From Nitrospiraceae bacterium (GTDB taxonomy: Bacteria; Nitrospirota; Nitrospiria; Nitrospirales; UBA8639): 64,000 nucleotides of DNA. Shown here in pieces: positions 44,761 through 54,430 of the stretch. Positions within the stretch are counted from its first letter, which is position 1. Each line of letters starts with the position of its first letter. Below the pieces are notes generated by a model. It had not been told where the DNA came from, searched no databases, and worked only from the letters and a program-made list of their open reading frames with translations. A program made the translations under genes and the position numbers. The DNA lies in contig JACKFE010000005.1 of assembly GCA_020632635.1 (NCBI GenBank), forward strand, positions 62,001 through 126,000, in the 5' to 3' direction.

Positions 44761-45285
44761 ATGATGTTTATGGGGCTTCGATGCGTGGTAGGAGTGCTGC
44801 TTTTCCTTCTAGGGTGGCCGATGGGGGTATGGGCCCAACAACATGGGCACCAACAGATGATGACGCCGAGAGTCCCAGCCGATAAGCTGGAAGAAGCGAG
44901 GGCTCTGAACAGTCCATTACCGGAATCCTCAGACATTGTGGAAAAAGGCAAGGCCATTTATGAGGGGAAAGGAACGTGTATCAATTGCCATGGGGCCAAT
45001 GGGCGGGGTGATGGGCCCGGTGCGGCCAATTTAAATCCACCCCCACGGGTCTTTCGTTCGCATGGGTTTTGGATGCATCGGTCGGAAGGTGAAATTTTTT
45101 GGGTGATTAAGCATGGCTCACCGGGCACGGCTATGATTCCCTTTGGGGGGTTATTAACGGACGAAGAAATCTGGACGGTGATGCAATATGAACGGAGTTT
45201 TGCCGGTGGACCTGGTGGGGGGAGAGGAGGGCCGCACCATGGCCGTGGAGGGAGACATGGTGGGCCAGGGATGAGGCATGAATAG
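44761..45285 (+). CDS. Exported c-type cytochrome with Gly/His/Arg-rich tail
   Basis: 174 residues from ATG 44761 (signal peptide ending at VWA; the upstream ATG at 44695 would put the signal inside the protein). One heme motif CINCH (Cys73, Cys76, His77). The mature N-terminus is His/Gln-rich, and the C-terminal about 25 residues form a Gly-Arg-His-rich tail (RGGPHHGRGGRHGG). A Met-containing GTAMIP segment is a candidate axial ligand. A metal-binding function of the tail is possible but unproved. Confidence 0.83.
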   Translation: MMFMGLRCVVGVLLFLLGWPMGVWAQQHGHQQMMTPRVPADKLEEARALNSPLPESSDIVEKGKAIYEGKGTCINCHGANGRGDGPGAANLNPPPRVFRSHGFWMHRSEGEIFWVIKHGSPGTAMIPFGGLLTDEEIWTVMQYERSFAGGPGGGRGGPHHGRGGRHGGPGMRHE

Positions 45286-45336
45286 GATTACTCATCCGGT
45301 TCCGCAGGCCATCCCGTATCAGGTGAGAAGGAGTGT

Positions 45337-46044
45337 ATGGTGAATAAACCTTTTCCACCTCAGGCTTTCTCAGGAGCTCATCGAGGAACAAGGAGCATGC
45401 TTGCTGGAGTGATGGGGGTAATGGTGCTTGTTGCCTTTGCTCCCGATGCTATGGCCAGCGGAGGAGAAACGCTCGTCAAGACTCGTTGTGTCGGTTGCCA
45501 TCGCATCACCGGCCAACCCATGGCCCGTTCGAAGAAGAAAGCCCCTGATTTGATCTGGGCCGGGAGTAAATATCAACGTCCATGGTTGGTGGCTTGGCTC
45601 CAAGATCCCAAAGAAAAGCTATATCCCGTCGGGTATGACTTCAACTTCACTCGAAAAGGGCCACATCTTTCGATCACGGCCATTGAGGCTCAACAGGTCG
45701 CCGATTTCTTGGGAACGCTGAAAGATGCACGGGTAAAGGAAGGCGAGGTGAAGCCGGGAACGCCTGAGGAGTTAGCCCGAGGGGAAGCCTTGTATCGTGA
45801 CCATGGATGTCAGAACTGCCATTGGACTCCGGCGAACAATAAGCGTGGATATAAGGGGGGGACATCCAGCACCTCGTTGGTCAATGCCGGGAATCGTCTT
45901 CAGCCCGATTGGGTCTACCGGTTTAATCTTAATCCTGATGATTTTGTGCCGGAAAGTGGAGCCTATATTCCCAAGCCTTCCTTGCCGGAAGGGGATATCT
46001 TTGCCATCACTGCCTATATGATGACGTTTGGAAAAGGTAAGTGA
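45337..46044 (+). CDS. Exported di-heme c-type cytochrome
   Basis: 235 residues with a signal peptide (cleavage near DAMA). Two heme motifs: CVGCH (Cys51, Cys54, His55) and CQNCH (Cys158, Cys161, His162), separated by about 105 residues, with no intervening second domain boundary resolved. It should be a periplasmic electron carrier. AAGGAG sits upstream of the ATG. The next gene begins 42 bp after its stop on the same strand. Confidence 0.85.
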   Translation: MVNKPFPPQAFSGAHRGTRSMLAGVMGVMVLVAFAPDAMASGGETLVKTRCVGCHRITGQPMARSKKKAPDLIWAGSKYQRPWLVAWLQDPKEKLYPVGYDFNFTRKGPHLSITAIEAQQVADFLGTLKDARVKEGEVKPGTPEELARGEALYRDHGCQNCHWTPANNKRGYKGGTSSTSLVNAGNRLQPDWVYRFNLNPDDFVPESGAYIPKPSLPEGDIFAITAYMMTFGKGK

Positions 46045-46086
46045 GTGAATCGTCATTTTCCAACGGATGAGAGCGGGACAACCTTC

Positions 46087-46491
46087 ATGAAAAGTAGAAT
46101 TCATCGGAGCTGGGGCGTTGTCAACAGAAAGATGAAGTGGCTAGGGGTCGGAATCTCCATGGTTGGACTGTTGGTGGGTGGGACGCCAATGGGAATGGCC
46201 AATGATCATGATAATGATCATAATAAGGTAGAAAAGGGAAAAGCCATTTATCGGGAATCCTGTCAGCATTGCCATGGGTTTTCGGGAAAAGGGGATGGAG
46301 AAATGGCTGAGTACCTTGATCCTCGTCCAGCTAATCTGGCCAGTCCATCCACGCAAACCAAAACCGATCAAGAATGGATAGCCGTCATTCTTCATGGCCG
46401 CCCAGGAACGGCCATGGCCGGATTTGAGGGCGCATTAGATGATGCTCAAGTGAGCGATTTGATGGGATACCTTCGTTCCCTGGCACCATAA
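46087..46491 (+). CDS. Exported c-type cytochrome (small, class I-like)
   Basis: 134 residues from ATG 46087; the signal peptide ends near MA, with a His/Asp-rich mature start (NDHDNDHNK). One heme motif CQHCH (Cys59, Cys62, His63), with Met in GTAMAG near the end as a candidate ligand. A GTG at 46045 and an ATG at 46132 are alternative starts; 46087 gives a normal signal peptide. It follows the di-heme gene closely and is probably co-transcribed. Confidence 0.82.
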   Translation: MKSRIHRSWGVVNRKMKWLGVGISMVGLLVGGTPMGMANDHDNDHNKVEKGKAIYRESCQHCHGFSGKGDGEMAEYLDPRPANLASPSTQTKTDQEWIAVILHGRPGTAMAGFEGALDDAQVSDLMGYLRSLAP

Positions 46492-46559
46492 TTCTAGCAA
46501 CGTCTCAGTATTGGCCATTTCCATTGGATACCTCCATGGGATGTCACGCGGGAGACCTC

Positions 46560-46598
46560 ATAGGGGCAGTCGGCATCAAACAGCCGCTTGGCCCCTAT
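46560..46598 (+). other. Structured intergenic stem-loop
   Basis: ATAGGGGC (46560-46567) pairs with GCCCCTAT (46591-46598), with an inner CGGC/GCCG stem (46571-46574 and 46583-46586). No T-run follows. It lies between the fourth and fifth cytochrome genes and could be an RNA processing or weak terminator element. Confidence 0.35.
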
Positions 46599-46639
46599 AT
46601 CCATGAACCCAATGATTCTAACTCATGTGGCGCAGTCCG

Positions 46640-47143
46640 ATGAAACCAGAAACACAGAAAAAACTGGTGAAATTCGGCACGGGCTTAGTTGGTATGCTGC
46701 TGTTCGGAATGGGTGTAAGTCTCTTCAATGCAGAAGCCGATCATCAGGGTGCTCATCAGCTAGAGGTTGCGAAGGTCAAGGACTCTGGGATGAAGCGCAT
46801 GGAGTTGAAGCTTCCTCCGGCCGCGCAGGAGGGACTAAAGCTGACCATGCGGGAGCATCTTGAAGCTATCGATGCCATTGTCTTGGCATTGGTGCATGAG
46901 GAGTTTTCCAAAGCGGCTATCCTGGCAACCGAGGAACTGGGATTCTTGAAACATCATGTAGCCATGCAGCGAGAGGCCGGAGCGACCTTCCCGGCTGCCT
47001 ACCATGAGTTGGCCCTGGAGCATCATCGGGCCGCCGAGGTTCTAGGCACTGTGATCCCGACGAAGGACCTCAAGCACATCCTCCCTCATCTCCAGCAGAC
47101 CATTCATGCTTGCGTGGTCTGCCATCAAGCCTTCCGCTTGTAA
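46640..47143 (+). CDS. Exported cytochrome with C-terminal heme motif (class II-like)
   Basis: 167 residues. A single heme motif CVVCH lies near the C-terminus (about 158-162), with an alpha-helical body before it; heme at the end of a four-helix bundle is the pattern of class II cytochromes such as c-prime. An N-terminal signal or anchor (GMLLFGMGVSLF) precedes the mature part, and an EADHQGAHQ stretch is His-rich. ATG 46625 is an alternative start five codons upstream. It precedes the ZIP gene on the same strand. Confidence 0.78.
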   Translation: MKPETQKKLVKFGTGLVGMLLFGMGVSLFNAEADHQGAHQLEVAKVKDSGMKRMELKLPPAAQEGLKLTMREHLEAIDAIVLALVHEEFSKAAILATEELGFLKHHVAMQREAGATFPAAYHELALEHHRAAEVLGTVIPTKDLKHILPHLQQTIHACVVCHQAFRL

Positions 47144-47279
47144 AAATCATTCAATTTGATTGCCGTGCGATTGTGTCTTTTGTAGGGGAAGACTAGAATC
47201 TCCTCTGCTTGACGAGCAATGGGCTGTTTGTGGGGGTGGGGGATCGCGAGGCCAAACGTTCTGTGGAGGATGTCATTTG

Positions 47280-48008
47280 ATGATGGGTACGGATTACGGG
47301 TGGGCGTTACTGGCTAGCCTCATTGCCGCCGGCGTGACAACGATCGGGTTGTTTGTGATTCGCCGTTTTGAAGACTGGGGCCATCACCATGCAACCTATT
47401 TTTCCTGCTTTGCGGCCGGGGCGCTGATCACCGTTTCCTTTCTTCATCTAATCCCTCACGCATTAGGCATGAACGAACGGGCCCCAGTGTATCTGCTGAT
47501 CGGCTACCTGACCTTTCATCTGATTAACCGGTTTATTCATGCCTATGTGTGTGATCGGACTCCCGATACGGCTATCGGGTTGATTCCCCTGCTTGGCATT
47601 GGCTTGCACTCCACATTGGATGGGGTAGTGTATGCCATTACGTTCAGCGTGAGCGTACTCACCGGCACCTTGGCAGCCCTGGGGCTGGTATTGCATGAAT
47701 TTCCTGAGGGGATTGTGACGTATATCTTATTACTACGAGGAGGGTTTTCATCATCCAAGGCCTGGTGGTTGGCGTTCGTGGCGGCTGCTCTGACTACCCC
47801 ATTTGGAACTTTTCTGGCCCTTCCCTTGATTCACCAAATTGATGCAAAAATGCTGGGCGCTCTATTGGCTGTCTCAGCCGGAGCCCTGGTCTATGTAGGG
47901 GCGACGCACCTGTTACCCTTAGCCGAACGCGAGGACCGTCCATACAGCCTAGCCGCCATGGGATGTGGTGTCTTCGTCGCCCTCGGAATCATCCTGACTC
48001 ATGCCTAA
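47280..48008 (+). CDS. ZIP-family metal transporter
   Basis: 242 residues, multi-spanning. The ZIP signature is present: HSTLDG (helix 4-like) and VLHEFPEG (helix 5-like), the metal-site histidine helices. ZIP proteins import Zn, Fe or Mn. The start at 47280 follows GGAGG by the right distance, whereas the longer frame from 47160 would give a Cys-rich lead of doubtful reality. It closes the cytochrome cluster; a role in metal supply is inference from context only. Confidence 0.83.
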   Translation: MMGTDYGWALLASLIAAGVTTIGLFVIRRFEDWGHHHATYFSCFAAGALITVSFLHLIPHALGMNERAPVYLLIGYLTFHLINRFIHAYVCDRTPDTAIGLIPLLGIGLHSTLDGVVYAITFSVSVLTGTLAALGLVLHEFPEGIVTYILLLRGGFSSSKAWWLAFVAAALTTPFGTFLALPLIHQIDAKMLGALLAVSAGALVYVGATHLLPLAEREDRPYSLAAMGCGVFVALGIILTHA

Positions 48009-48410
48009 CAGCAATCCTCGTTACCCAACCACCTGATTGGGAAACCATGCAGAAAATGGCGGAAAAGGAAAGAATTTTTTTTTAGATTCAGTTTGTAATG
48101 CGGGTATTAATGATGATTTGGTCATCGCTTGGGTTGGTTTTAAATCTCTTATCGTAATCAAAGGTGCGGTACTTTCTCCGTTTCTCCATGACACACCTCC
48201 TCGCCTAAATAAGAAGCTTGAGGGATGTGTCAGAAAAATCAGGGGAAGATCAATCAAAAACACAAGGCAAATGAAGCGTTCTTTGAACAGGTTAGGGGGA
48301 AGCTGTTTTGGGGATTAATATCATCAGCCAGAAAGCTCTAATTTTTTCTCTACTTGTATAGGGGAAGCTTCAGGATGCATTGCTGATTTTTAGAGTTAGG
48401 GCCGGTATTT
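48009..48410. other. Gene-free intergenic stretch
   Basis: No supported gene. Open frames (notably one near 48037-48318) have no recognisable domain. T-rich tracts occur near 48076 and 48341. Confidence 0.4.
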
Positions 48411-49127
48411 ATGAGCCTCATTCTTCGCCCATCCGGTTTTCCTCTTTGTATCGGTCACCGAGGGGCAGCCGGGCATGCCCCGGAAAATACGTTGGCCTCG
48501 CTTGAGCAAGCGATTGCTTTGGGTGTGGACCTCGTGGAGTTTGATGTCCGGCAATCAGCGGATGGGGCTCTGGTGGTATTTCATGACGAGACCGTTGAGC
48601 GCACGACCAACGGAGCCGGGAAGCTGGAAGATTTTTCACTTCAGGCCCTGCGGACGCTCGATGCCGGTGGGGGAGAACGGATTCTACTTCTCGGGGAAGC
48701 TCTTGCGTGTCTCAGCGGGCGGGCTGGCGCGATGATTGAGATGAAGATTCCCGGGATTGCCCCACAAGTGTGTGGGGCCGTGGATGCCATTCGTTTTCGG
48801 GGTTCGGTAGTCTATGCCTCGTTTCTCCATGAAGAATTGCAAAAGGTCAGCATGATGAAGCCTGAGGCAGAGGTCTTAGCGCTGTTTGAGGATGTGCCGG
48901 AGCATCTATTGGCATATGTGGGGACTTTACCGGTCACGCATGTGGGTTTGGCGTTGGAGACGGTCACGTCTCCATTGGTTCAGGCGTTACAGCTCGATAA
49001 GAAGAAGGTGTTTGTCTATACGGTCGATACATCTGATGATATTGTTCGAATAATGGAGATGAGAGTGGACGGAATTATTACCAATTATCCGGAACGACTA
49101 TCGGGTTTCTTCCGAAATCGGGTGTGA
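48411..49127 (+). CDS. Glycerophosphodiester phosphodiesterase (GDPD)
   Basis: 238 residues, no signal peptide. The catalytic HRGAAGHAPENT at 16-27 and EFDVRQSADG plus HDETVERTT blocks match GDPD. It hydrolyses glycerophosphodiesters to glycerol-3-phosphate and an alcohol, often for lipid turnover. The context offers no operon; the convergent dioxygenase ends close by. Confidence 0.88.
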   Translation: MSLILRPSGFPLCIGHRGAAGHAPENTLASLEQAIALGVDLVEFDVRQSADGALVVFHDETVERTTNGAGKLEDFSLQALRTLDAGGGERILLLGEALACLSGRAGAMIEMKIPGIAPQVCGAVDAIRFRGSVVYASFLHEELQKVSMMKPEAEVLALFEDVPEHLLAYVGTLPVTHVGLALETVTSPLVQALQLDKKKVFVYTVDTSDDIVRIMEMRVDGIITNYPERLSGFFRNRV

Positions 49128-49163
49128 GCCGTTTTCGAAGCTGCCTGCGACATGAAAAGGTGT

Positions 49164-49973
49164 TTACCTGGGCACGATGAAATCGTAATGGCCGATTAAT
49201 CCATTTGGTAATTCACCTGTCGTATCTGGAACATAGTCCACAATTACGCTCTCCAATTCCTCTTGAGTCAATTGAGCATCCCGGACGACGACATCTTTGG
49301 GCAAGAGTTCCTGGTTGAGGTCGTTGTTGGGGATCTGCTTCCCCCGAAAATACAGTTGGGTGACGAGTTGAGGGGTATTGGGTGGCATGATCTTGAAGTG
49401 AAGATGGGAAGGCCGATAAAGCCCGGCTTTTTGGTCAATGGGGTAAAACCCAGGGACGATAGTGGTAAACCAATAGTGTCCTTGTTGATTGGTGATGGCC
49501 TTGCCCCAATATTGAAAATGTTCGTCATGGGCACGATGAATGATTTCCCCGGTTATGGGGTGGGGAAAAGTGTCCATACCATCGTCCCCTTTATGGTTGT
49601 ACCGGCCTGAGGCATTGGCGCTCCACATGATGATGAGTGTGTCGGGAACCGGGTTGCTGGTTTTGGCATCCAGGACCCTGCCGCGCAAGCGAATGATTTT
49701 TCCCTTGGCTGTTCCCTGTCTTCCATTGATGAATGTAAGGTCCTGGTCATTGGCTTGTGCGATGGGAATCCGAGTGTCTGGCGTTTCCCGGATGGTCTCC
49801 ACCTCATCGCCGTCATCGGGAAAAAATGGGCCGAGTGCCTGCCGAGGAGTGATTTGGATAAACTTCGCCGCCCAGCTGTGGGAAGCAATTAGTCCACCAA
49901 TGGTGAAGCCACATAAACCTATTCCCTGTTTCAACAGGGTCCTCCTCGACCAGTGTTCAGAATCGTTCGACAT
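49164..49973 (-). CDS. Tat-exported intradiol ring-cleavage dioxygenase-like protein
   Basis: 269 residues. The N-terminus has a twin-arginine-type signal (SRRTLLKQG). The intradiol dioxygenase ferric ligands are recognisable: Tyr in GRYNHKG, Tyr in GFYP, and two His in YRPSHLHFK. Protocatechuate- and catechol-type enzymes cleave aromatic rings between the hydroxyls. Export by Tat is unusual for catabolic members. No aromatic pathway genes adjoin it, so its substrate is unknown. Confidence 0.83.
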   Translation of the reverse strand: MSNDSEHWSRRTLLKQGIGLCGFTIGGLIASHSWAAKFIQITPRQALGPFFPDDGDEVETIRETPDTRIPIAQANDQDLTFINGRQGTAKGKIIRLRGRVLDAKTSNPVPDTLIIMWSANASGRYNHKGDDGMDTFPHPITGEIIHRAHDEHFQYWGKAITNQQGHYWFTTIVPGFYPIDQKAGLYRPSHLHFKIMPPNTPQLVTQLYFRGKQIPNNDLNQELLPKDVVVRDAQLTQEELESVIVDYVPDTTGELPNGLIGHYDFIVPR

Positions 49974-50159
49974 GGTCTGTTCCTTCCGATTGTGTGTGTT
50001 TCGGTAGTCAGACGGTTCTCTTGAAGTTTATCATGTCTTCCCAAGAGAATGTTGGCCGAGGGGGCTTGGCTGTGTTGATCCAACCGTCCTATGTGTATGC
50101 CGGACGTTGGTTTTGAAGGGATGTCGAGGGGGTGTGAGGTGTGCGAGATTGGGGGAGGC

Positions 50160-51845
50160 TTAACTCTGAACCATCAGGTGCATGTGCGTGGTTTCATTTG
50201 CCGGGAGAGGTGGGGAGATCCAGTAGCCTTGGATGATGTTGCACCCATGGCTTTCTAGATATTGCGCTTGTTCGGTCGTTTCGACGCCTTCAGCAATGAC
50301 TTGCAACCCCAGGGCATTGCCCAAGGAAATGACGGCATCTACGATAGCCGCGTCGTTTGTGCTGTATGGCAGATTTTGTATGAGGCTTTGATCCAATTTG
50401 ATTCCATCAAGGGGAAACGATTTCAAATAGCGCAATGAGGCATACCCGGCCCCGAAATCATCAATGTACAGATGGATGCCCATTGCTTTGAGTTCGCGCA
50501 GTGTTTGTATGGTTTCTTCGGTTTCGTGAATGAGGAAAGTTTCGGTCAGTTCCAATTTGAGGTTTTCTGGATCGAGATGGGAGTGCTTTAAAATTTCTTG
50601 AAGAAGTGCTGGAAGATTCCCGTGATGAATTTGTCTGGCCGAGAGATTGACGGCCACCTGAGCGCTTGGGAAACCTTGCTTTTCCCAATATTTGGCTTGT
50701 TTGCTGGCCGCGCGTAAGACCCATTCTCCGATGGGAAGGATCATCCCATTTTCTTCCGCTTGGGGGATGAATTGTTTCGGATTAATCAGACCCTGATAGG
50801 GATGGTGCCAACGTAAAAGGGCCTCCATCCCCACGACCTGTTTTGTCCGAAGATCGTATTGGGGTTGGTAGTGCAAGAGAAATTCTTGTTTGTTGAGGGC
50901 ACGGCGCAGTTCCACTTCCAGGGTGGTACGATCTAACCCGGCGGTCTTCATGCCCGCAGTGTAAAATTGGTAATTATTTCCCCCCTGGGCTTTTGCACGA
51001 TACATGGCGGCATCGGCATGTGCGAGTAATTCCTGGGGATTGGCACTGTCCCACGGGTAAATGGTAATCCCCAGACTCCCTGTCACATGCAGTTGGTGAT
51101 GTTGCACCAATACCGGTTGGGCCAATAATTGGAGGATGCGGTTGGCCACGGTGGCGACATCTTCCACCGATAGAATCTGTTCCAGTAAGACCGCAAATTC
51201 GTCCCCGCCTAATCGAACGCCGGTATCAATTTCTCGAATACATTGTTTCAGTCGGTGCGCGACCGTCTTGAGAAGCATGTCTCCACTTTCATGCCCTAAC
51301 GTATCATTGATCGTTTTAAAGTGGTCCAGATCTAAAAATACTAAGGCCATGGCCGTGTCATTCCGATTGCAACGTGCCACGGCTGAATTTAAGCGCTCAT
51401 AAAAAAGGCCGCGATTGGCCAGACCGGTTAAATGATCGTAATGGGCCAAATGGGTGATCCGTTGGGTAGCCCGTTGGCGTTCCATGGCATAGCGAATGGC
51501 TCGGCAGAGCCCTCGACTCGTCATTTGCCCCTTGATTAAGTAATCTTGAGCCCCTTTTTTCACCGCTTCTAACGCTAGTTCTTCATTTTCTATCCCACTG
51601 AGCATAATAATGGGAGCTCCAGGGCAGTATTCGATGAATTGGGTGATATAATCTAGTCCGAGTGCTTGTTGTAGGTTTACGTCTAATAAAATGGCTTGCA
51701 GCGGATTTTGCTTGGCCAATTCTAGCCCTTGCTGGGCTGTGGGAGCTTGATGGAAGGTGAGTTGGTTATGAAGTCCTTCGTGTAACAGCCGTTGGACGAA
51801 GGTGGCATCCTCCGGATTGTCTTCGACGAGAAGAATTTTTAGCAT
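50160..51845 (-). CDS. Response regulator with GGDEF and EAL domains
   Basis: 561 residues: an N-terminal receiver (VVEDNPED acidic pocket, LLDV phospho-Asp), a GGDEF domain with an intact RLGGDEF active site, and an EAL domain with an intact EALLRWH motif, DDFG loop and EGVET signature. Both diguanylate cyclase and phosphodiesterase motifs look complete, so net activity cannot be called from sequence. It links an unseen histidine kinase to cyclic di-GMP. No adjacent kinase is visible. Confidence 0.9.
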   Translation of the reverse strand: MLKILLVEDNPEDATFVQRLLHEGLHNQLTFHQAPTAQQGLELAKQNPLQAILLDVNLQQALGLDYITQFIEYCPGAPIIMLSGIENEELALEAVKKGAQDYLIKGQMTSRGLCRAIRYAMERQRATQRITHLAHYDHLTGLANRGLFYERLNSAVARCNRNDTAMALVFLDLDHFKTINDTLGHESGDMLLKTVAHRLKQCIREIDTGVRLGGDEFAVLLEQILSVEDVATVANRILQLLAQPVLVQHHQLHVTGSLGITIYPWDSANPQELLAHADAAMYRAKAQGGNNYQFYTAGMKTAGLDRTTLEVELRRALNKQEFLLHYQPQYDLRTKQVVGMEALLRWHHPYQGLINPKQFIPQAEENGMILPIGEWVLRAASKQAKYWEKQGFPSAQVAVNLSARQIHHGNLPALLQEILKHSHLDPENLKLELTETFLIHETEETIQTLRELKAMGIHLYIDDFGAGYASLRYLKSFPLDGIKLDQSLIQNLPYSTNDAAIVDAVISLGNALGLQVIAEGVETTEQAQYLESHGCNIIQGYWISPPLPANETTHMHLMVQS

Positions 51846-52437
51846 AAAGGGGCCTTGTTCCCGGATAAAAAAAATCCTCTACCATTAGAGAGTTTTTCTC
51901 GTTGTTCAATGCGATCTCTTAGGTTTGTCGGATTTTGTTTATGATTCTTGATAGTTTTCGTTAGCGAAAATTTGTCTGATGGCTTCTGTTTGTTTTTATA
52001 CTAGGTGTTTATACTCTAACGTAGGTCTAATGGTATGACTGGTAAAAAGAAATAAAGACATTTAAAACAGATACTTATGTTTTTTATGGTAAGAAATGTG
52101 TCGGTGGGTGATCTACTTTACTTTTTGAGTAGCTATTTAGTACCATTAAGTTTAATTTTTTTCACATTCTCATTTCCCTTCTAGCTTCCTATTGAATAGT
52201 TCTTTTTTCTGGTTTTGTCTTTGTGGTCAATGCCGTATTTTTGTGAAGACCAGAAAAAATCCAATGGTTTGTTCTTTTTCCGTTTGGATATGAAGATGAA
52301 AAAGGGAAAGAGCTTTTTCTTGCTTTAAGTGAGAAGGAAAGTCAGAAACGTTCACCCTTGGAAATAATTGGGAACGAACAATAGCGGATCAGGATATAGT
52401 ATTCGTTGTGCGTTATTACTGAGTGAAGGAGTTTCGA
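51846..52437. other. AT-rich intergenic region upstream of rpoD
   Basis: About 590 bp without a gene, with AT-rich runs. A 9-bp direct repeat TTTATACT appears at 51995 and 52008. It separates the minus-strand GGDEF-EAL gene from plus-strand rpoD, so it should hold the promoters of both, but no -35/-10 pair at good spacing could be fixed. AAGGAG at 52426 serves rpoD. Confidence 0.4.
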
Positions 52438-54270
52438 ATGGGGAAAACAGTGACATTGTCTGAAGTGATTCAACGGTTGATTGAGGTCGGCAAGTCCAAA
52501 GGGCATGTTTCGCTCAAAGATTTAAGTCATGTCCTTCCGGTTGATCAAATTCGATCGGAACAATTGCATGCCATTTTAAATGCGTTGAATGAAGCCAATT
52601 TGCAGGTGATCGATCCTGTGAAACGCACGGCTGTTCAGCTGAGCTCTCTGAAAAAAGGCAAAGAGGATTCTTCATCAGATGATGGCGAGGACTCCGATGA
52701 TGACAATGAGACGACGTTGGACATCGACTTGACTCCCGGGGAGCCTACACGGATTGACGACCCCGTGCGTTTATATTTGAAGGAGATGGGACGGGTTCCC
52801 TTGCTCACTCGTGAAGGTGAAATTGAACTTGCCAAGCATATCGAAGAGGGAAAGAGGGAGCTGTCTTCTTCTGTATATGGAATGCCTGTCAATATTCAGT
52901 ATATAGAAATGTTGCATGATCAGTTGAAGCTTGAGGAAATTCGTGTGCGTGACCTTGTGTTGCTCCAAGATACGCTTGATGAGGAAGAAGAAGAGGAAGA
53001 TGTGCAGGCGGGAGAACAAGAAGATGAAGAGTTGCGTCTACGGACCCTTGAGGGGCTGGCCGCAGTCCGGAAAATTGGTCGAAATCTTTTAACTCTTTAT
53101 TCCCAGAGCCGTGAGGACCGGGCCTCAAAAATCAAAAAGGATCAAATGGAAAAACGCCGTATTGCCATGCTTGAGCAGTACGTGGACCAGATTGAAGCTT
53201 TAAATTTGCATCAGCGGGTAAAAGACTTCATGCTGAAACAAATCAAGGATCTAGGCTATGAGATTCGTGGAGCCGAGCGCACGGTGAATTCCCGTATGGA
53301 AAAACTGGGATTTGTTGGTGAAGATGGAATTCAGGTTATTGGGAAAAAAGGTCGAGTGGGATCTAAGGGAAGTTCTTCCAGAAAAAAGGCCCAGCTTTCA
53401 CCGGAACAAATTGAAACTTATAAGAGTGAGGTTCAAACTGCCAAGGAAGCCCTTCAACGAATTGAAGGGGAGGTGCTGAATATGCCCTTGGAAGAATTTA
53501 AGGTGTGGCTGTCCATTTTGGAAACGGCCGAAGAGAAAGTCAAGCGAGGGAAAGCTCAACTCATTGAAGCTAATCTAAGATTGGTTGTAAGTATTGCCAG
53601 AAAATACACCAATCGTGGACTTCAGTTTATTGATCTTATTCAAGAGGGCAATATTGGTTTGATGCGCGCCGTGGATAAATTTGAATATCAACGAGGCTAT
53701 AAGTTCAGCACGTATGCCACATGGTGGATTCGACAAGGCGTGACTCGTGCGATTGCAGATCAAGCTAGGACTATTCGTATCCCGGTCCATATGATTGAAG
53801 CCAACACCAAATTGGCTCGAACCGCCAGGCAGTTAGTCCAGCAATTGGGACGGGAGCCGACTCCAGAGGAAATTGCCGAGCGCATGGCGCTGACTCCGGA
53901 AAAAGTCCGTATGATGTTGGATATTTCCAAAGGGACTATTTCCCTGGAAACCCCGATCGGGGAAAAAGAAGACAGTCAATTAGGCGACCTTATTGAGGAC
54001 AAAAACGCGGTTTCCCCAATGGATGCTGCGAACCGGTACGATTTGCAACGACAAATTGCGAATGCCTTGGGAGTGTTAACTCCTCGAGAAGAAACGGTGA
54101 TCAGGAAGCGGTTTGGAATTGGAGATAGCACCGATCATACTCTTGAGGAAATCGGCCAAGATTTTGACGTCACTCGTGAACGGATTCGACAGATTGAAGC
54201 CAAAGCGCTAAAAAAATTACGCCATCCTAGCTGTAGTCACAAGCTGCGTAGCTTAGTGGATCACTTGTAA
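52438..54270 (+). CDS. rpoD: Primary RNA polymerase sigma factor (RpoD)
   Basis: 610 residues. All sigma-70 regions are visible: region 1.1 at the start, region 1.2 (DDPVRLYLKEMGRVPLLTREGEIELAK), region 2 with GLMRAVDKFEYQRGYKFSTYATWWIRQ, region 3 and region 4.2 with TRERIRQIEAKALKKLRHP. A long acidic, Lys/Glu-rich segment between regions 1.2 and 2 (about 130-370) is the non-conserved region. ATG 52438 follows AAGGAG by six bases; the upstream GTG is rejected. An intrinsic terminator follows. It is the housekeeping sigma factor. Confidence 0.95.
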   Translation: MGKTVTLSEVIQRLIEVGKSKGHVSLKDLSHVLPVDQIRSEQLHAILNALNEANLQVIDPVKRTAVQLSSLKKGKEDSSSDDGEDSDDDNETTLDIDLTPGEPTRIDDPVRLYLKEMGRVPLLTREGEIELAKHIEEGKRELSSSVYGMPVNIQYIEMLHDQLKLEEIRVRDLVLLQDTLDEEEEEEDVQAGEQEDEELRLRTLEGLAAVRKIGRNLLTLYSQSREDRASKIKKDQMEKRRIAMLEQYVDQIEALNLHQRVKDFMLKQIKDLGYEIRGAERTVNSRMEKLGFVGEDGIQVIGKKGRVGSKGSSSRKKAQLSPEQIETYKSEVQTAKEALQRIEGEVLNMPLEEFKVWLSILETAEEKVKRGKAQLIEANLRLVVSIARKYTNRGLQFIDLIQEGNIGLMRAVDKFEYQRGYKFSTYATWWIRQGVTRAIADQARTIRIPVHMIEANTKLARTARQLVQQLGREPTPEEIAERMALTPEKVRMMLDISKGTISLETPIGEKEDSQLGDLIEDKNAVSPMDAANRYDLQRQIANALGVLTPREETVIRKRFGIGDSTDHTLEEIGQDFDVTRERIRQIEAKALKKLRHPSCSHKLRSLVDHL

Positions 54271-54300
54271 CTATCGTTACCTTGAGAGCATTAGTTTGAA

Positions 54301-54337
54301 GAAGCCCCGTCATAGTATCTGACGGGGCTTCTTTTTT
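54301..54337 (+). terminator. Rho-independent terminator after rpoD
   Basis: A perfect 12-bp stem (GAAGCCCCGTCA at 54301-54312 with TGACGGGGCTTC at 54320-54331) with a seven-base loop, followed by TTTTTT (54332-54337). It is about 30 bp after the rpoD stop and separates it from the response regulator gene. Confidence 0.92.
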
Positions 54338-54430
54338 GCCTTCGGTAGGGATCGGAGCAGGGGGGTAATTTGACGAGATAGACGGATTGCCCTTCTCGCT
54401 TTCTATTTTCTCATGATATGATTTTTTACT

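Noticed and set aside
48037..48318. 93-residue plus-strand ORF upstream of the GDPD gene
   Set aside because: No family match or signal, TTG-type start and low-complexity composition.
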